NCBI GenBank assembly: GCA_018240695.1
Contig: JAFEFH010000008.1
Location: 1-45,823 of the forward strand
Direction: 5' to 3'
Origin: Pseudomonadota bacterium
GTDB taxonomy: Bacteria; Pseudomonadota; Alphaproteobacteria; Reyranellales; Reyranellaceae
Length of the DNA: 45,823 nt
Both the position numbers and the translations under genes were made by a program. A model generated the notes under the pieces. The model ran no database searches and had not been told where the DNA came from. It saw nothing but the letters and a program-made list of their open reading frames with translations. This document shows positions 8,856 to 16,670 of this stretch, one piece after another. Position 1 is the stretch's first letter. Each line of letters opens with the position of its first letter.

Positions 8856-9802
8856 AGCCCGTAGTCCGCGAGCGAGGCCGCGCTGCGATGGAAGCGCAGC
8901 TTCATCAGGTACTCGTTGGGATCCTTGCGCTTCACCAAAGCGTCGGGCGGCGTGTGGATCCAGTCGTAGAGACGTGTCAGCAGGAAGCGCAGCGCCGAGC
9001 CGCGCGCCAGCAGCGGCAGCAATCGGCGCTCGTCGTCGTTCAACTGTCGTACCTTGTCGTAGGCTTGGAGCAGTGCGCGCGCCTTGGTGGCGTTGAAAGC
9101 GTTGTCGCTCTCGAAGCACCAGGCGTTGAGGCAGATCGCCACGTCGTAAGCCAGGAAGTCGTTGCAGGCGAAGTAGAAGTCGATGAGGCCGGACAGCCTG
9201 TCGTTCAGGAAAAAGACGTTGTCGTTGAACAGGTCGGCGTGGATCACGCCCGACGGCAGGTCCTTCGGCCAGTTCTGCTCGAAGAAGTCGATCTCCGCGC
9301 CGATCTCCCGTTCCAGCGCGGCATCGACCTTGCCGCGGCAGCCTTCGTAGAGCGGCCGCCAGCCCGCGACCGACAGGGCGTTGGGACGCTTCAATTCGAA
9401 ATCGCGGCCGGCGAGATGCAGCCCGGCCAGCGCCGCGCCGATCGGGCCGCAATGCTGCACGGTCGTGCGCCGCGGCCACATGCCTTGCAGGAAGCTGGTC
9501 ACGGCGGCCGGCTTGCCCGCGAGCGTGCGCAGCGCATTGCCGTCGCGCCCGTGGATCGGCCGCGGGCAGACGATGCCTCGGCTCGCGAGATGGTCCATCA
9601 GGCCGAGGAAGAACGGCAGGTCCCTGGGATCGACGCGCTTCTCGTAGAGCGTGACCATGTACTGGCCCTTGTCCGTCGTCAGCACGTAGTTGGTGTTCTC
9701 GACGCCCTCGGCGATGCCTTTGAAGGACTGCGCCTCGCCGATGTCGTAGTCGCCCAGGAACGCCGCGAGCTCGGCGTCGCTCACTTCGGTGTAGACGGCC
9801 AT
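8852..9802 (-). CDS. thrB: Homoserine kinase, aminoglycoside-phosphotransferase fold
   Basis: This enzyme phosphorylates L-homoserine in threonine synthesis. It is the alphaproteobacterial ThrB type, with a protein-kinase-like (APH) fold unrelated to the GHMP-type ThrB of enterics. The protein has 316 aa. The N-terminus is [16 protein letters not shown], with a GVENTNYVL nucleotide loop. The catalytic loop is [14 protein letters not shown] and the metal-binding Asp is in GLIDFYFAC. The ATG overlaps the ispH stop as TAATG and the end overlaps rnhA as GTGA, so the three genes form one tight operon. Confidence 0.94.
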   Translation of the reverse strand: MAVYTEVSDAELAAFLGDYDIGEAQSFKGIAEGVENTNYVLTTDKGQYMVTLYEKRVDPRDLPFFLGLMDHLASRGIVCPRPIHGRDGNALRTLAGKPAAVTSFLQGMWPRRTTVQHCGPIGAALAGLHLAGRDFELKRPNALSVAGWRPLYEGCRGKVDAALEREIGAEIDFFEQNWPKDLPSGVIHADLFNDNVFFLNDRLSGLIDFYFACNDFLAYDVAICLNAWCFESDNAFNATKARALLQAYDKVRQLNDDERRLLPLLARGSALRFLLTRLYDWIHTPPDALVKRKDPNEYLMKLRFHRSAASLADYGL

Positions 9803-10752
9803 TACGCCACCAGCTGGCGCGGCAGCTTGAAGACCACGCTCTCTTCGGTCGTGCGCACTTCCTCGACCGTGACGTCGTAGCGCTCGCGGCAGGCCGCGAT
9901 CAGCTCGTCGACCAGCAGCTCGGGCGCCGAGGCGCCGGCGGTGATGCCGAGGCGGCGGGCATTGCCCAGCCACTGCCAATCCATGTCCGCGGCGCGCTGA
10001 ACCAGGCGCGACTTGGCGCAGCCGTAGGTCGCCGCGACCTCGACCAGACGCATGGAGTTCGACGAGTTTGGCGCGCCGATCACGACCAGCGCGTCGCAGG
10101 TCTCCGCGATCGCCTTCACCGCGGCCTGGCGGTTGGTCGTGGCGTAGCAGATGTCCTCCATCTTCGGCCCCTGTATTTCAGGGAAACGCGCGCGCAGTGC
10201 TGCCACGATGTCGGTCGTGTCGTCGACCGACAGGGTCGTCTGGGTGGCGTAGGCGAGGTTGAGCGGATCGCGCACCACCAGCTTCTCGGCCTGCTCGACA
10301 TCCTCGACCAGCAGCACGGTGCCGGGCGGCAGCTGCCCCATCGTGCCGATCACCTCGGGATGGCCGGCATGGCCGATCAGCACGACGGTGCGGCCCGAGA
10401 CGGCATGGCGCTCGGCCTCGCGATGGACCTTCGACACCAGGGGGCAGGTCGCGTCGACGTAGAGCAGGTTGCGGCGGCTCGCTTCCGCAGGGACGGCTTT
10501 CGGCACGCCGTGTGCGGAGAAGATCACGGGCCGGTCGTCCGGCACCTCGTCGAGTTCGTCGACGAAGATCGCGCCCTTGGCCTCGAGATTCTCGACGACG
10601 AAGCGGTTGTGCACGATCTCATGGCGGACGTAGACGGGTCGCCCGTAGCGCTCGATGGCGCGCTCGACGATCTGGATGGCGCGATCGACGCCGGCGCAGA
10701 AGCCGCGCGGGCTGGCGAGCAGGATCGTGAGGGGCTTCTTCGTCTGGGTCAT
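9802..10752 (-). CDS. ispH: 4-hydroxy-3-methylbut-2-enyl diphosphate reductase
   Basis: IspH is the last enzyme of the MEP isoprenoid pathway. It converts HMBPP to IPP and DMAPP using a [4Fe-4S] cluster. The protein has 316 aa from ATG 10752. The three cluster cysteines are Cys19 ([12 protein letters not shown]), Cys103 ([10 protein letters not shown]) and Cys202 ([11 protein letters not shown]). Substrate-binding residues are visible in [16 protein letters not shown], the GHAGHPE loop and APNSSNS. An upstream in-frame start at 10806 would add 18 atypical residues and was not used. It is the first gene of the ispH-thrB-rnhA operon, divergent from the CDGSH gene. Confidence 0.97.
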   Translation of the reverse strand: MTQTKKPLTILLASPRGFCAGVDRAIQIVERAIERYGRPVYVRHEIVHNRFVVENLEAKGAIFVDELDEVPDDRPVIFSAHGVPKAVPAEASRRNLLYVDATCPLVSKVHREAERHAVSGRTVVLIGHAGHPEVIGTMGQLPPGTVLLVEDVEQAEKLVVRDPLNLAYATQTTLSVDDTTDIVAALRARFPEIQGPKMEDICYATTNRQAAVKAIAETCDALVVIGAPNSSNSMRLVEVAATYGCAKSRLVQRAADMDWQWLGNARRLGITAGASAPELLVDELIAACRERYDVTVEEVRTTEESVVFKLPRQLVA

Positions 10753-10844
10753 GGCGAAACGGGCGTGCGGCGTACGGGCCCGGTCGCTTGCGGGCCCGCG
10801 GACCATTGCCTAGACTCCTTCGGCAAAGCAACGAGGAAAGCAAT

Positions 10845-11087
10845 ATGACTGAGCCGGTTGTCGCGGCCAAGGCGCCCGTGAAAGTGGCGCTGGAGGCGGG
10901 CAAGGACTATTGGTGGTGCTCGTGCGGCTTGAGCAAGAACCAGCCCTTCTGCGACGGCACGCACAAGGGCAGCGGCCTCGTTCCGATGAAATACACCGCC
11001 GAGAAGTCCGGCGACCACTGGCTGTGCGCCTGCAAGCATTCGGCGAAGAAGCCCCTCTGCGACGGAAACCACAAGAACCTGCCATGA
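10845..11087 (+). CDS. Tandem CDGSH iron-sulfur domain protein
   Basis: A small 80-aa protein consisting almost entirely of two CDGSH-type [2Fe-2S] motifs. The first is Cys25-x-Cys27...Cys36-Asp-Gly-Thr-His40. The second is Cys61-x-Cys63...Cys72-Asp-Gly-Asn-His76. Each cluster is expected to be bound by three Cys and one His, as in mitoNEET-type proteins; the two-in-one-chain arrangement resembles CISD3. The central residue of CDGSH is Thr in the first and Asn in the second copy. A role in electron transfer or cluster handling is inferred. GAGGAAAG precedes the ATG at good spacing. The stop overlaps the next gene as ATGA. Confidence 0.92.
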   Translation: MTEPVVAAKAPVKVALEAGKDYWWCSCGLSKNQPFCDGTHKGSGLVPMKYTAEKSGDHWLCACKHSAKKPLCDGNHKNLP

Positions 11088-11626
11088 ATCGTCGACATCT
11101 CACCCTCGCCGCGCCGCTCGTGTTGGCCATGGCGCTCGGCGCTTGCGGCCGCTCCGGCAACAAGGCCGATCAACTCGCCTCCAGCTATTGTCCCAATCCG
11201 TTCGTCGTCGAGGACGCGCAAAGCCTGACGCGCTTCAAGCCGGGGCCGGGCCGCGATCCGCGCGACATCGCCTTCCAGGCCAACCTGACGGGAACGGGCG
11301 TTGCCTGCTCGGCCCGGGCGGGCAAGCTCGAAATCGAACTCAAGGTGCGCATCGCTGTATCCGCCGGGCCCGCGGTGACCCCTGGTACCAACAGCGTGCC
11401 GTACTTCGTGCGCGTGCTGAACGGCAGCGGCGGCGTCACGCAAGGCCAGGACTTCAACGCCGACTTCAGGCTCTCGCCGGCGAACCCGCGCGGCGCCTCG
11501 GTCGAGGAGATCACGCTCACGCTGTTCTACAACCAGCCGTCGGACCTCGGCACCTTCCGCGTGGCCGTGGGCCTGAAGCCCACACCGGAAGAACTCGAAT
11601 ACAACCGTCGCGCCGCGGCGCGATAA
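11084..11626 (+). CDS. Hypothetical lipoprotein
   Basis: The protein has 180 aa. The N-terminus MNRRHLTLAAPLVLAMALGAC has a lipobox (LGAC), so Cys21 is the expected lipidated residue. The mature part has two further Cys (SSYCPNPF, GVACSARAG) and a beta-rich central region with alternating hydrophobic residues (FQANLTGTG, KVRIAVSAG, PYFVRVLNG). No domain is recognised. The ATG overlaps the CDGSH gene stop (ATGA), indicating coupled translation. It ends 7 bases before the stop of the convergent dctQM gene. Confidence 0.75.
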   Translation: MNRRHLTLAAPLVLAMALGACGRSGNKADQLASSYCPNPFVVEDAQSLTRFKPGPGRDPRDIAFQANLTGTGVACSARAGKLEIELKVRIAVSAGPAVTPGTNSVPYFVRVLNGSGGVTQGQDFNADFRLSPANPRGASVEEITLTLFYNQPSDLGTFRVAVGLKPTPEELEYNRRAAAR

Positions 11627-11633
11627 CGGTTCT

Positions 11634-13442
11634 CTAGAGGAAGCCCGTCGACAGCCAGGGAATGGCGGCGACGGCGACCAGGCCGACGACCAGCGCGCCG
11701 AGATACGGCCAGATGCGCTTCATGCCGGCGTCGGGCGAGACCTGCCCGATCGCGCAGGCGGCGTAATAGCCGACGCCGAGCGGCGGCGCGAACAGGCCAA
11801 CGCCCATCGCCAGGATCACCACCATCGCGTAGTGGACCTCGTTCACGTGCGCGGCCTTGGCGATCGGGAACAGCAGCGGACCGAACAGCACGATGGCGGG
11901 AATGCCCTCGAGCACGCTGCCCAGCACGATGAAGGCCAGGATCGAGATCATCAGGAAGCCGAACGAGCCGCCCGGCACCGAGGCCATCGCCTGCGCGAGC
12001 GCGTGCGAGAAGCCCGACTGCGTCAACGCCCAGGCCATGCCGGTGGCGGTGCCGATGATCAGCAGGATCGCGCCGGAGAGGCATGCCGTCTCGAGCAGCA
12101 TCGGATAGAGCCGCTTCCAGTCGAACTGGCGATAGATCGCGAGGCCCATCAAGGTCGCGTAGGCGATGCCGATGGTCGAGACCTCGGTGGCGGTCGCCAC
12201 GCCCTCGACCACGGCCGAGCGGATCACGAAGGGCAGCAGCAGCGAGGGCAGGGCGATCACGAAGGCCTTGCCGATCTGGCCGCGCGTCGCGCGCTCGCCC
12301 ACCGCCTCGTGGCGCGAGCGCCACCAGGCGACGACGCCGAGCGCGATCGCCAGCACGAGGCCCGGCAGCAGGCCGCCGGTGAAGAGGGCCGCGATCGACA
12401 CACCCGTCACCGAGCCGATGGTGATCAGCACGAGGCTGGGCGGGATCGTCTCGCTCATCGCGCCGGACGCCGAGAGGATGGAGACCATCTCGCCGTCGTC
12501 CGAGCCGCGGCGCTTCATCTCGGGGAACAGCACCGGGGCGACGGCGGCCATGTCGGCGGCCTTCGAGCCCGAGATGCCCGACACGAGGTACATGGCGCCC
12601 AGCAGCACGTAGTAGAGGCCGCCGCGCACGTGGCCCAGGAGGCCCGCGAGGAACGCGACCATGGCGCGCGCCATGCCGGTCATGTCGATCAACAGGCCGA
12701 GGAAGACGAACAGCGGCACCGCGAGCAGCACCAGGCTGCTCATGCCCTCGTCCATGCGCGACACCACGACGGTGAGCGGCACCCTGGTCACGCACATCAG
12801 GAAGGCGAGCGTCGCGGTGCCGAAGGCGAAGCCGATCGGCACGCCCAGCAGCACGCCGGCGGCCAGCAGCACGATGAAGAAGAAGACGAGGTTCCAGTTG
12901 CCGATGGCCTTGAGCAGCGGCGCGGCGAAGTGCAGCCCGACGGCCAGCAGCGCCAGCACGGCCAGGACACTCAGCAGCGGCTTGAGCGGCAGGCGAGTCA
13001 GACGCAATGCCGAAACCAGCAGCATGACGGCTGCACCGGTCGGGATCGCGGCGGCGCGAACGATGTTGGGCAGGCCGAGCGCGGGGGTCTCGATGTAGAA
13101 CTCCTCGGCGGCATAGTCCCACGCATAGGGCAGCAGGATCGCGAGGAAGAGCGCGGGGACTGCCACCGACAGCACGTCGGCATAGCCCTGCATCGCGCGC
13201 GGCAGGCGTGTCACGACCGCGGTGAGCCGCATGTGCTGCATGCGCTGCAATGCCACGCACGAGCCCAGCATGGCCAGCCAGAGGAACAGGATCGAGGCGA
13301 GCTCGTCGCTCCACACGAACGGATGGTGGAACACGAAGCGGCTGACGACGCCGGCCAGCAGCACGAAGATCTCGATCAGCACCAGCAGCGCCGTGGGGAT
13401 TTCCACGACGCTGCGTAGTGCGGATTCGATGCGGTTGATCAC
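11634..13442 (-). CDS. TRAP transporter permease, fused DctQ-DctM subunits
   Basis: This is the integral-membrane part of a tripartite ATP-independent periplasmic transporter with both subunits in one 602-aa chain. Residues about 1-165 are DctQ-like, with four hydrophobic segments and FHHPFVWSDELAS. From about 190 onward the chain is the large DctM subunit with multiple helices and signature stretches such as GVPIGFAFG, SGISGSKAADM, SGAMSETIPPS and FAPPLGVGYY. It should couple Na+ or H+ entry to uptake of an organic acid delivered by the periplasmic binding protein. The GTG start lies 7 bases after the dctP stop. Confidence 0.93.
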   Translation of the reverse strand: MINRIESALRSVVEIPTALLVLIEIFVLLAGVVSRFVFHHPFVWSDELASILFLWLAMLGSCVALQRMQHMRLTAVVTRLPRAMQGYADVLSVAVPALFLAILLPYAWDYAAEEFYIETPALGLPNIVRAAAIPTGAAVMLLVSALRLTRLPLKPLLSVLAVLALLAVGLHFAAPLLKAIGNWNLVFFFIVLLAAGVLLGVPIGFAFGTATLAFLMCVTRVPLTVVVSRMDEGMSSLVLLAVPLFVFLGLLIDMTGMARAMVAFLAGLLGHVRGGLYYVLLGAMYLVSGISGSKAADMAAVAPVLFPEMKRRGSDDGEMVSILSASGAMSETIPPSLVLITIGSVTGVSIAALFTGGLLPGLVLAIALGVVAWWRSRHEAVGERATRGQIGKAFVIALPSLLLPFVIRSAVVEGVATATEVSTIGIAYATLMGLAIYRQFDWKRLYPMLLETACLSGAILLIIGTATGMAWALTQSGFSHALAQAMASVPGGSFGFLMISILAFIVLGSVLEGIPAIVLFGPLLFPIAKAAHVNEVHYAMVVILAMGVGLFAPPLGVGYYAACAIGQVSPDAGMKRIWPYLGALVVGLVAVAAIPWLSTGFL

Positions 13443-13449
13443 CGACCGG

Positions 13450-14475
13450 TCAGGACAGGCTGCCGACCGCCTTCTCGAGCGTGCCCCACGCCTCGGCGCC
13501 GAACTTGCCCTTCCACTCCTCGTAGAAGCCGGCCTTCTTCAGCGTGCCGCGGAAGGCGGCCGCGTCGGTGTTGACGAACTGCAAGCCCTTGCCCTTCAGC
13601 GTCGTCTCGACGGTCTGGTTCATCTTGGCGAGGTCCTCGCGCTCGGCGACGGCCGAGGCGTTGAACTCGGCCTCGACGATCTCGCGCAGGTTCGCGGGCA
13701 GCGCCTCGAACGCCTTCTTGTTGGCGAGGAACCAGAAGCCGTCCCACATGTGGTTGGTGATGGCGACGTACTTCTGCACTTCGTAGAGCTTGGCCGTGTC
13801 GATCAGCGACAGCGGGTTCTCCTGGCCGTCGACCACGTGGGTCTGCAATGCGGTGTAGACTTCGCTGAAGTTGATGGTCGTGGGCGACGCGCCGAACGCC
13901 TTGAACATCGACGTCCAGAGCGGGCTCGCCGGCACGCGGATCTTGAAGCCCGAGAGATCTTCCGGCGTCTTCACCGGCTTGCTGGCGCTGGTGATCTGGC
14001 GATAGCCGTTGTCGTACATCTTGGCGAAGGCGTAGAGGCCGCGCTTGGCGATCTCGCCGCGGACCAGCGTGCCGAGCGCGCCGTCCATCGTCGGCCACAC
14101 CTGGCTGTAGTCCTTGAACGCGAAGCCCACGCCGTTGATCGAGGCGACCGGCACGAGGGTCGACAGGATCAGGCCGGACAGGGTGAAGAACTCGAGCGCG
14201 CCGGAGCGCAGCTGGCTCAGCATGTCGGTATCGGAGCCGAGCTGGTTGTTCGGGAACACCTTGATCTCGACCTTGCCCGAGGTCTTCTCGAGCACGCGCG
14301 CGGCGGCTTCCGTCGTGCGCACGGTGAGCGGATGGGTCACCGGCGAGTTGTTGGCGTACTTGTAGCTGAACTCGGCGGCGTTGGCCGGCCAGCTCAGGAT
14401 CGAGACCAGCGGGAAGGCCGTGCTGGCAGCCACGGTCGTGCCGAGCAGGCGGCGGCGGGTCGTCTTGATCGTCAT
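13450..14475 (-). CDS. TRAP transporter substrate-binding protein (DctP family)
   Basis: A 341-aa periplasmic solute receptor. The signal region begins MTIKTTRRRLLGTTVAAS, with a twin-arginine-like RRR motif, and ends near PANAAEF. DctP-family features are KVFPNNQLGSDTDMLSQLRSGALE near the N-terminus, FKIRVPASPLWTSMFKAFGA with the Arg that normally grips a substrate carboxylate, and NFSEVYTALQTHVVDGQENP. The likely ligand is an organic acid; the exact one cannot be told. A GGGGGA stretch precedes the ATG by about 10 bases. It is the middle gene of NIPSNAP-dctP-dctQM. Confidence 0.93.
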   Translation of the reverse strand: MTIKTTRRRLLGTTVAASTAFPLVSILSWPANAAEFSYKYANNSPVTHPLTVRTTEAAARVLEKTSGKVEIKVFPNNQLGSDTDMLSQLRSGALEFFTLSGLILSTLVPVASINGVGFAFKDYSQVWPTMDGALGTLVRGEIAKRGLYAFAKMYDNGYRQITSASKPVKTPEDLSGFKIRVPASPLWTSMFKAFGASPTTINFSEVYTALQTHVVDGQENPLSLIDTAKLYEVQKYVAITNHMWDGFWFLANKKAFEALPANLREIVEAEFNASAVAEREDLAKMNQTVETTLKGKGLQFVNTDAAAFRGTLKKAGFYEEWKGKFGAEAWGTLEKAVGSLS

Positions 14476-14519
14476 TGGTGCTAGTTCCCCCTTTAGGTAT
14501 GGGAAGCTATTGGCCCCAT

Positions 14520-14834
14520 TCAGGGTATTTTTGCAACCGGCCTCAGCCACGTCCGCTCTTCCACCAGGATGCATTTTTGCTCCTCGGCATGGCGGAAGTT
14601 GTCCATCGCCGCCTTGTCCTGCCGCAGCCGCGCCCGGTAGGCCTCGTAGGCCGCCAGGCTCGGGAACGAGATCAGGGCGTGGGCGATGTTGTTGGTGCCC
14701 TCGTACGGCATGAAGTAGCCGATCAGGTCGCCGCCATTGGCCGGGATGATGGTCAGCCAGTTGCGGGCATAGGTCTCGAACGCCTCGCGCTTGAAGGGAT
14801 CGAGGACGTAACGGATTGCGCAGGTGACGGTCAT
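14520..14834 (-). CDS. NIPSNAP family protein
   Basis: A 104-aa protein of the dimeric alpha/beta-barrel NIPSNAP family: [43 protein letters not shown] and the [15 protein letters not shown] segment. Functions in this family are poorly defined; small bacterial members often sit beside catabolic or transport genes. It is the first gene of the TRAP operon (44 bases before dctP), so a link with the imported substrate is plausible but inferred. AAGGAGG about 6 bases upstream supports ATG 14834. Confidence 0.85.
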   Translation of the reverse strand: MTVTCAIRYVLDPFKREAFETYARNWLTIIPANGGDLIGYFMPYEGTNNIAHALISFPSLAAYEAYRARLRQDKAAMDNFRHAEEQKCILVEERTWLRPVAKIP

Positions 14835-14844
14835 CGCAGCCTCC

Positions 14845-14860
14845 TTGGGGTTCGCCCCAA
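14845..14860 (-). promoter_or_regulatory. Hairpin next to the NIPSNAP ribosome-binding site
   Basis: TTGGGG-TTCG-CCCCAA is a perfect 6-bp inverted repeat with a 4-base loop. On the minus strand it ends at the start of the AAGGAGG Shine-Dalgarno sequence of the NIPSNAP gene, so it could influence ribosome access or mRNA stability. The structure is seen; the function is inferred. Confidence 0.3.
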
Positions 14861-14886
14861 CATAAATTCGCCCTGCGGGCCGATGT

Positions 14887-14902
14887 TTCGGTCGTTACCG
14901 AA
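14887..14902. promoter_or_regulatory. Possible operator between divergent operons
   Basis: TTCGGT-CGTT-ACCGAA is a perfect 6-bp inverted repeat with a 4-base spacer. It lies in the 103-base gap between the divergent NIPSNAP-TRAP operon and the Fe-S protein gene. Its position suits a repressor site controlling one or both transcripts. No regulator gene is adjacent, so the role is speculative. Confidence 0.3.
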
Positions 14903-14937
14903 GCGCTAGGATGAGGCCGTATCGCGAGGAGGTCGTC

Positions 14938-16281
14938 GTGAGTGCATATGCGGATCGACTTGAGGCGCTGGCTGCCGACGCCGCGGACCGCTGCACCGGT
15001 TGCGCCAAGTGCTTCGAGGCCTGCCCGACAGCGCGCGAGAGCGGCATGGACATGGGCCAGGGCAAGGCGCGCGTAGCCGAGCTCATCGCGCTCACCCGTC
15101 AGGCGAGCGCCACCGCCGAGGGTTTGCAGCAGTGGCTGAATGCCTGCGACGGCAGCGCGCAGTGCAACGCCGCCTGTCCCGAGGACATCAACGTCCGCCA
15201 GTGGGTGACCATCGCCAAGATGAAGTCGGTCGAAGCCAAGCGCCCGCTCGGGGACAGCGCCAAGGTCGCGGCCACCCGCTTCCGCAACATGGCGCAGGCC
15301 GTGAGGCTGATGGCCTCGATGCAGCTGCCGTCGGAGACTTTGAGGAAGATCCTCCAGCCGGCCGAGCGGCGCACCGCCGACGTGCTCTTCTATACGGGCT
15401 GCAATGTGCTGCGTACGCCGCACATCGTGCTCAACGTGATGGACATCCTCGACGCCATGGACCTCGACTTCGACGTGGTCGGCGGCACCGCGCATTGCTG
15501 CGGCGTCTATCAGTTCCAGGAAGCAGACTTGCCGACCTACGAGAAGACCGGTCATCGCACCTTCAAGCGCTTCGGCCAGTCCGGCGCCTCGAAGGTGCTG
15601 ACCTGGTGCCCGACCTGCACCAAGAACTTCGACGAGCTCGAGAGGGACGTGGCGGCGCCATCGTTCGGACTCGACCATATCAGCGAGTTCCTCGCTGCCC
15701 ACATCGACGAACTGAAGAAGGACTTCGTCGACCAGCCGAAGCGACGCGTCGTGATTCACGAGCATCAGGGCATCGGCGCTACCGTCGAGAGCATCCGCAC
15801 GCTGATGCGCGCCGTGCCCAATCTCGAGCTGGTCGAGCTGCCGCAGGATTCGGGCTTCTCCTATGCCTGCGGCGGACAGGCCGCGAAGTTCAAGGGACGC
15901 GAGCAGGCGATCCATCGCGCGCTGGCCGAGGGCGCGATCGCGGCCGGCGCCGATACGATCGTCACCATGTACCATTCCTGCCATCGCGCGCTCGCGGGCG
16001 CCGAGGCGGTCTATCCGTCGCTCAAGGTCGTGAACTTCACCGACATCATCGCCGAGGCGCTGGGCCGTGGCGGCCATCCCGACTTCTATCGCCTGTACAA
16101 GACGGGCGGGCCGATGGACGAGGCGGTCGCGGCGGCGCGCACGTTCCTGACGAGCAACGGCGTCAAGGTCGACGAGGCCTCGATGCAGTCGCTCACCGCC
16201 GAGATTTTCAACGAGACCGGCCTCGCCGGCGGCCGCGAGGCCTTTGCCAAGGCTTTCACGGACCTGGCGCGCTCGCACTAG
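14938..16281 (+). CDS. (Fe-S)-binding protein with two CCG (HdrD/GlpC-like) domains
   Basis: The protein has 447 aa from GTG 14938, chosen because GAGGAGG lies 5 bases upstream. The N-terminal ferredoxin-like part has one complete motif, Cys19-x2-Cys22-x2-Cys25-x3-Cys29-Pro. A second motif reads Cys70-x2-Ser73-x2-Cys76-x3-Cys80-Pro and lacks one Cys. The first CCG domain (PF02754) is intact: YTGCNVL, AHCCGVY, WCPTC. The second is degenerate, with HEHQGIG where a Cys is normal, YACGGQ instead of CCG, and YHSCH. Relatives are electron-transferring subunits of heterodisulfide reductase, GlpC and glycolate oxidase GlcF. The partner oxidoreductase is not in this window. It is divergent from the TRAP operon. 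Confidence 0.88.
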   Translation: MSAYADRLEALAADAADRCTGCAKCFEACPTARESGMDMGQGKARVAELIALTRQASATAEGLQQWLNACDGSAQCNAACPEDINVRQWVTIAKMKSVEAKRPLGDSAKVAATRFRNMAQAVRLMASMQLPSETLRKILQPAERRTADVLFYTGCNVLRTPHIVLNVMDILDAMDLDFDVVGGTAHCCGVYQFQEADLPTYEKTGHRTFKRFGQSGASKVLTWCPTCTKNFDELERDVAAPSFGLDHISEFLAAHIDELKKDFVDQPKRRVVIHEHQGIGATVESIRTLMRAVPNLELVELPQDSGFSYACGGQAAKFKGREQAIHRALAEGAIAAGADTIVTMYHSCHRALAGAEAVYPSLKVVNFTDIIAEALGRGGHPDFYRLYKTGGPMDEAVAAARTFLTSNGVKVDEASMQSLTAEIFNETGLAGGREAFAKAFTDLARSH

Positions 16282-16285
16282 CTTT

Positions 16286-16379
16286 CCTCCCCCGTCATCG
16301 GGGGAGGTGCCCCGTCTTACGGGGCGGAGGAGTCATGACCCCTCCGGGCTTCGGCCATCTCCCCATATGAATGGGGAGG
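16286..16379 (+). repeat. Multi-hairpin intergenic repeat, copy 1
   Basis: A compact element of consecutive hairpins: CCTCCCCCG-TCAT-CGGGGGAGG (16286-16307), GCCCCG-TCTTA-CGGGGC (16309-16325), an imperfect GGAGG...GTCATGAC...CCTCC unit, and CTCCCCAT-ATGA-ATGGGGAG (16359-16378). A second copy lies in opposite orientation at 22867-22978. The last 20-nt hairpin is identical in both. The second hairpin differs by compensatory changes. It follows the Fe-S gene and precedes the glycine riboswitch, so it may also end the upstream transcript. Confidence 0.75.
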
Positions 16380-16440
16380 AAGCTCGAATTGGCGTGGACG
16401 CCGCGAGGGCCGCCGCCTAAGGTCGGCTCACCCAGTCGAA

Positions 16441-16620
16441 CCCTGTGGGAGAGACCGTCCGTAAGGACGGCGCCGAAGGAGCAACCGGCCCCGGAAACTC
16501 TCAGGCAAATGGACCGCAGGGGGATGGGTCTCTGGAAAGCGGCCGGTGCTCAACACCGCCCACCGACGAAGTAAGGCCTTTTAGACAAGGGCCGAATCTT
16601 TCAGGTCTCCGGACAGAGGG
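16441..16620 (+). promoter_or_regulatory. Tandem glycine riboswitch
   Basis: Two consecutive glycine aptamers precede gcvT. Aptamer 1 (about 16441-16521) opens with TGTGGGAGAGAC, contains GCGCCGAAGGAGCAA, and closes with AAACTCTCAGGCAAATGGAC...GCAGGG. Aptamer 2 (about 16525-16620) opens GGGTCTCTGGAAAG, contains CCGACGAAGTAA, and closes GAATCTTTCAGGTCTCCGG...CAGAGGG. These are the conserved core blocks of the Rfam glycine riboswitch, and the short linker is typical of the tandem form. Glycine binding is expected to switch on the glycine-cleavage operon. Boundaries are by eye. Confidence 0.93.
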
Positions 16621-16664
16621 GGTCGCGACGGCGCAATCCATGCGCTGTGTCAGCGACCTTGGAG
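16621..16664 (+). promoter_or_regulatory. Probable riboswitch expression platform and gcvT ribosome-binding site
   Basis: GGTCGC (16621-16626), directly after aptamer 2, pairs perfectly with GCGACC (16653-16658), with an inner GCGC/GCGC stem (16631-16634, 16642-16645). The closing arm ends two bases before GGAG (16661-16664), the Shine-Dalgarno sequence of the TTG start of gcvT. This layout suggests control of ribosome access rather than termination, as there is no U-run; that reading is inference. Confidence 0.45.
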
Positions 16665-16670
16665 ACTTGT

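Noticed and set aside
11832..13418. 528-residue open frame on the plus strand
   Set aside because: Antisense to dctQM, made almost entirely of Arg, His, Gln, Asp and Glu; a mirror of a membrane-protein gene.
13450..16278. 942-residue minus-strand frame extending dctP upstream
   Set aside because: Only the last 341 residues are the binding protein; the rest is antisense to the Fe-S gene and spans the NIPSNAP gene in another frame.
16371..16574. 67-residue frame upstream of gcvT
   Set aside because: It lies across the glycine riboswitch and has no ribosome-binding site or homology signal.
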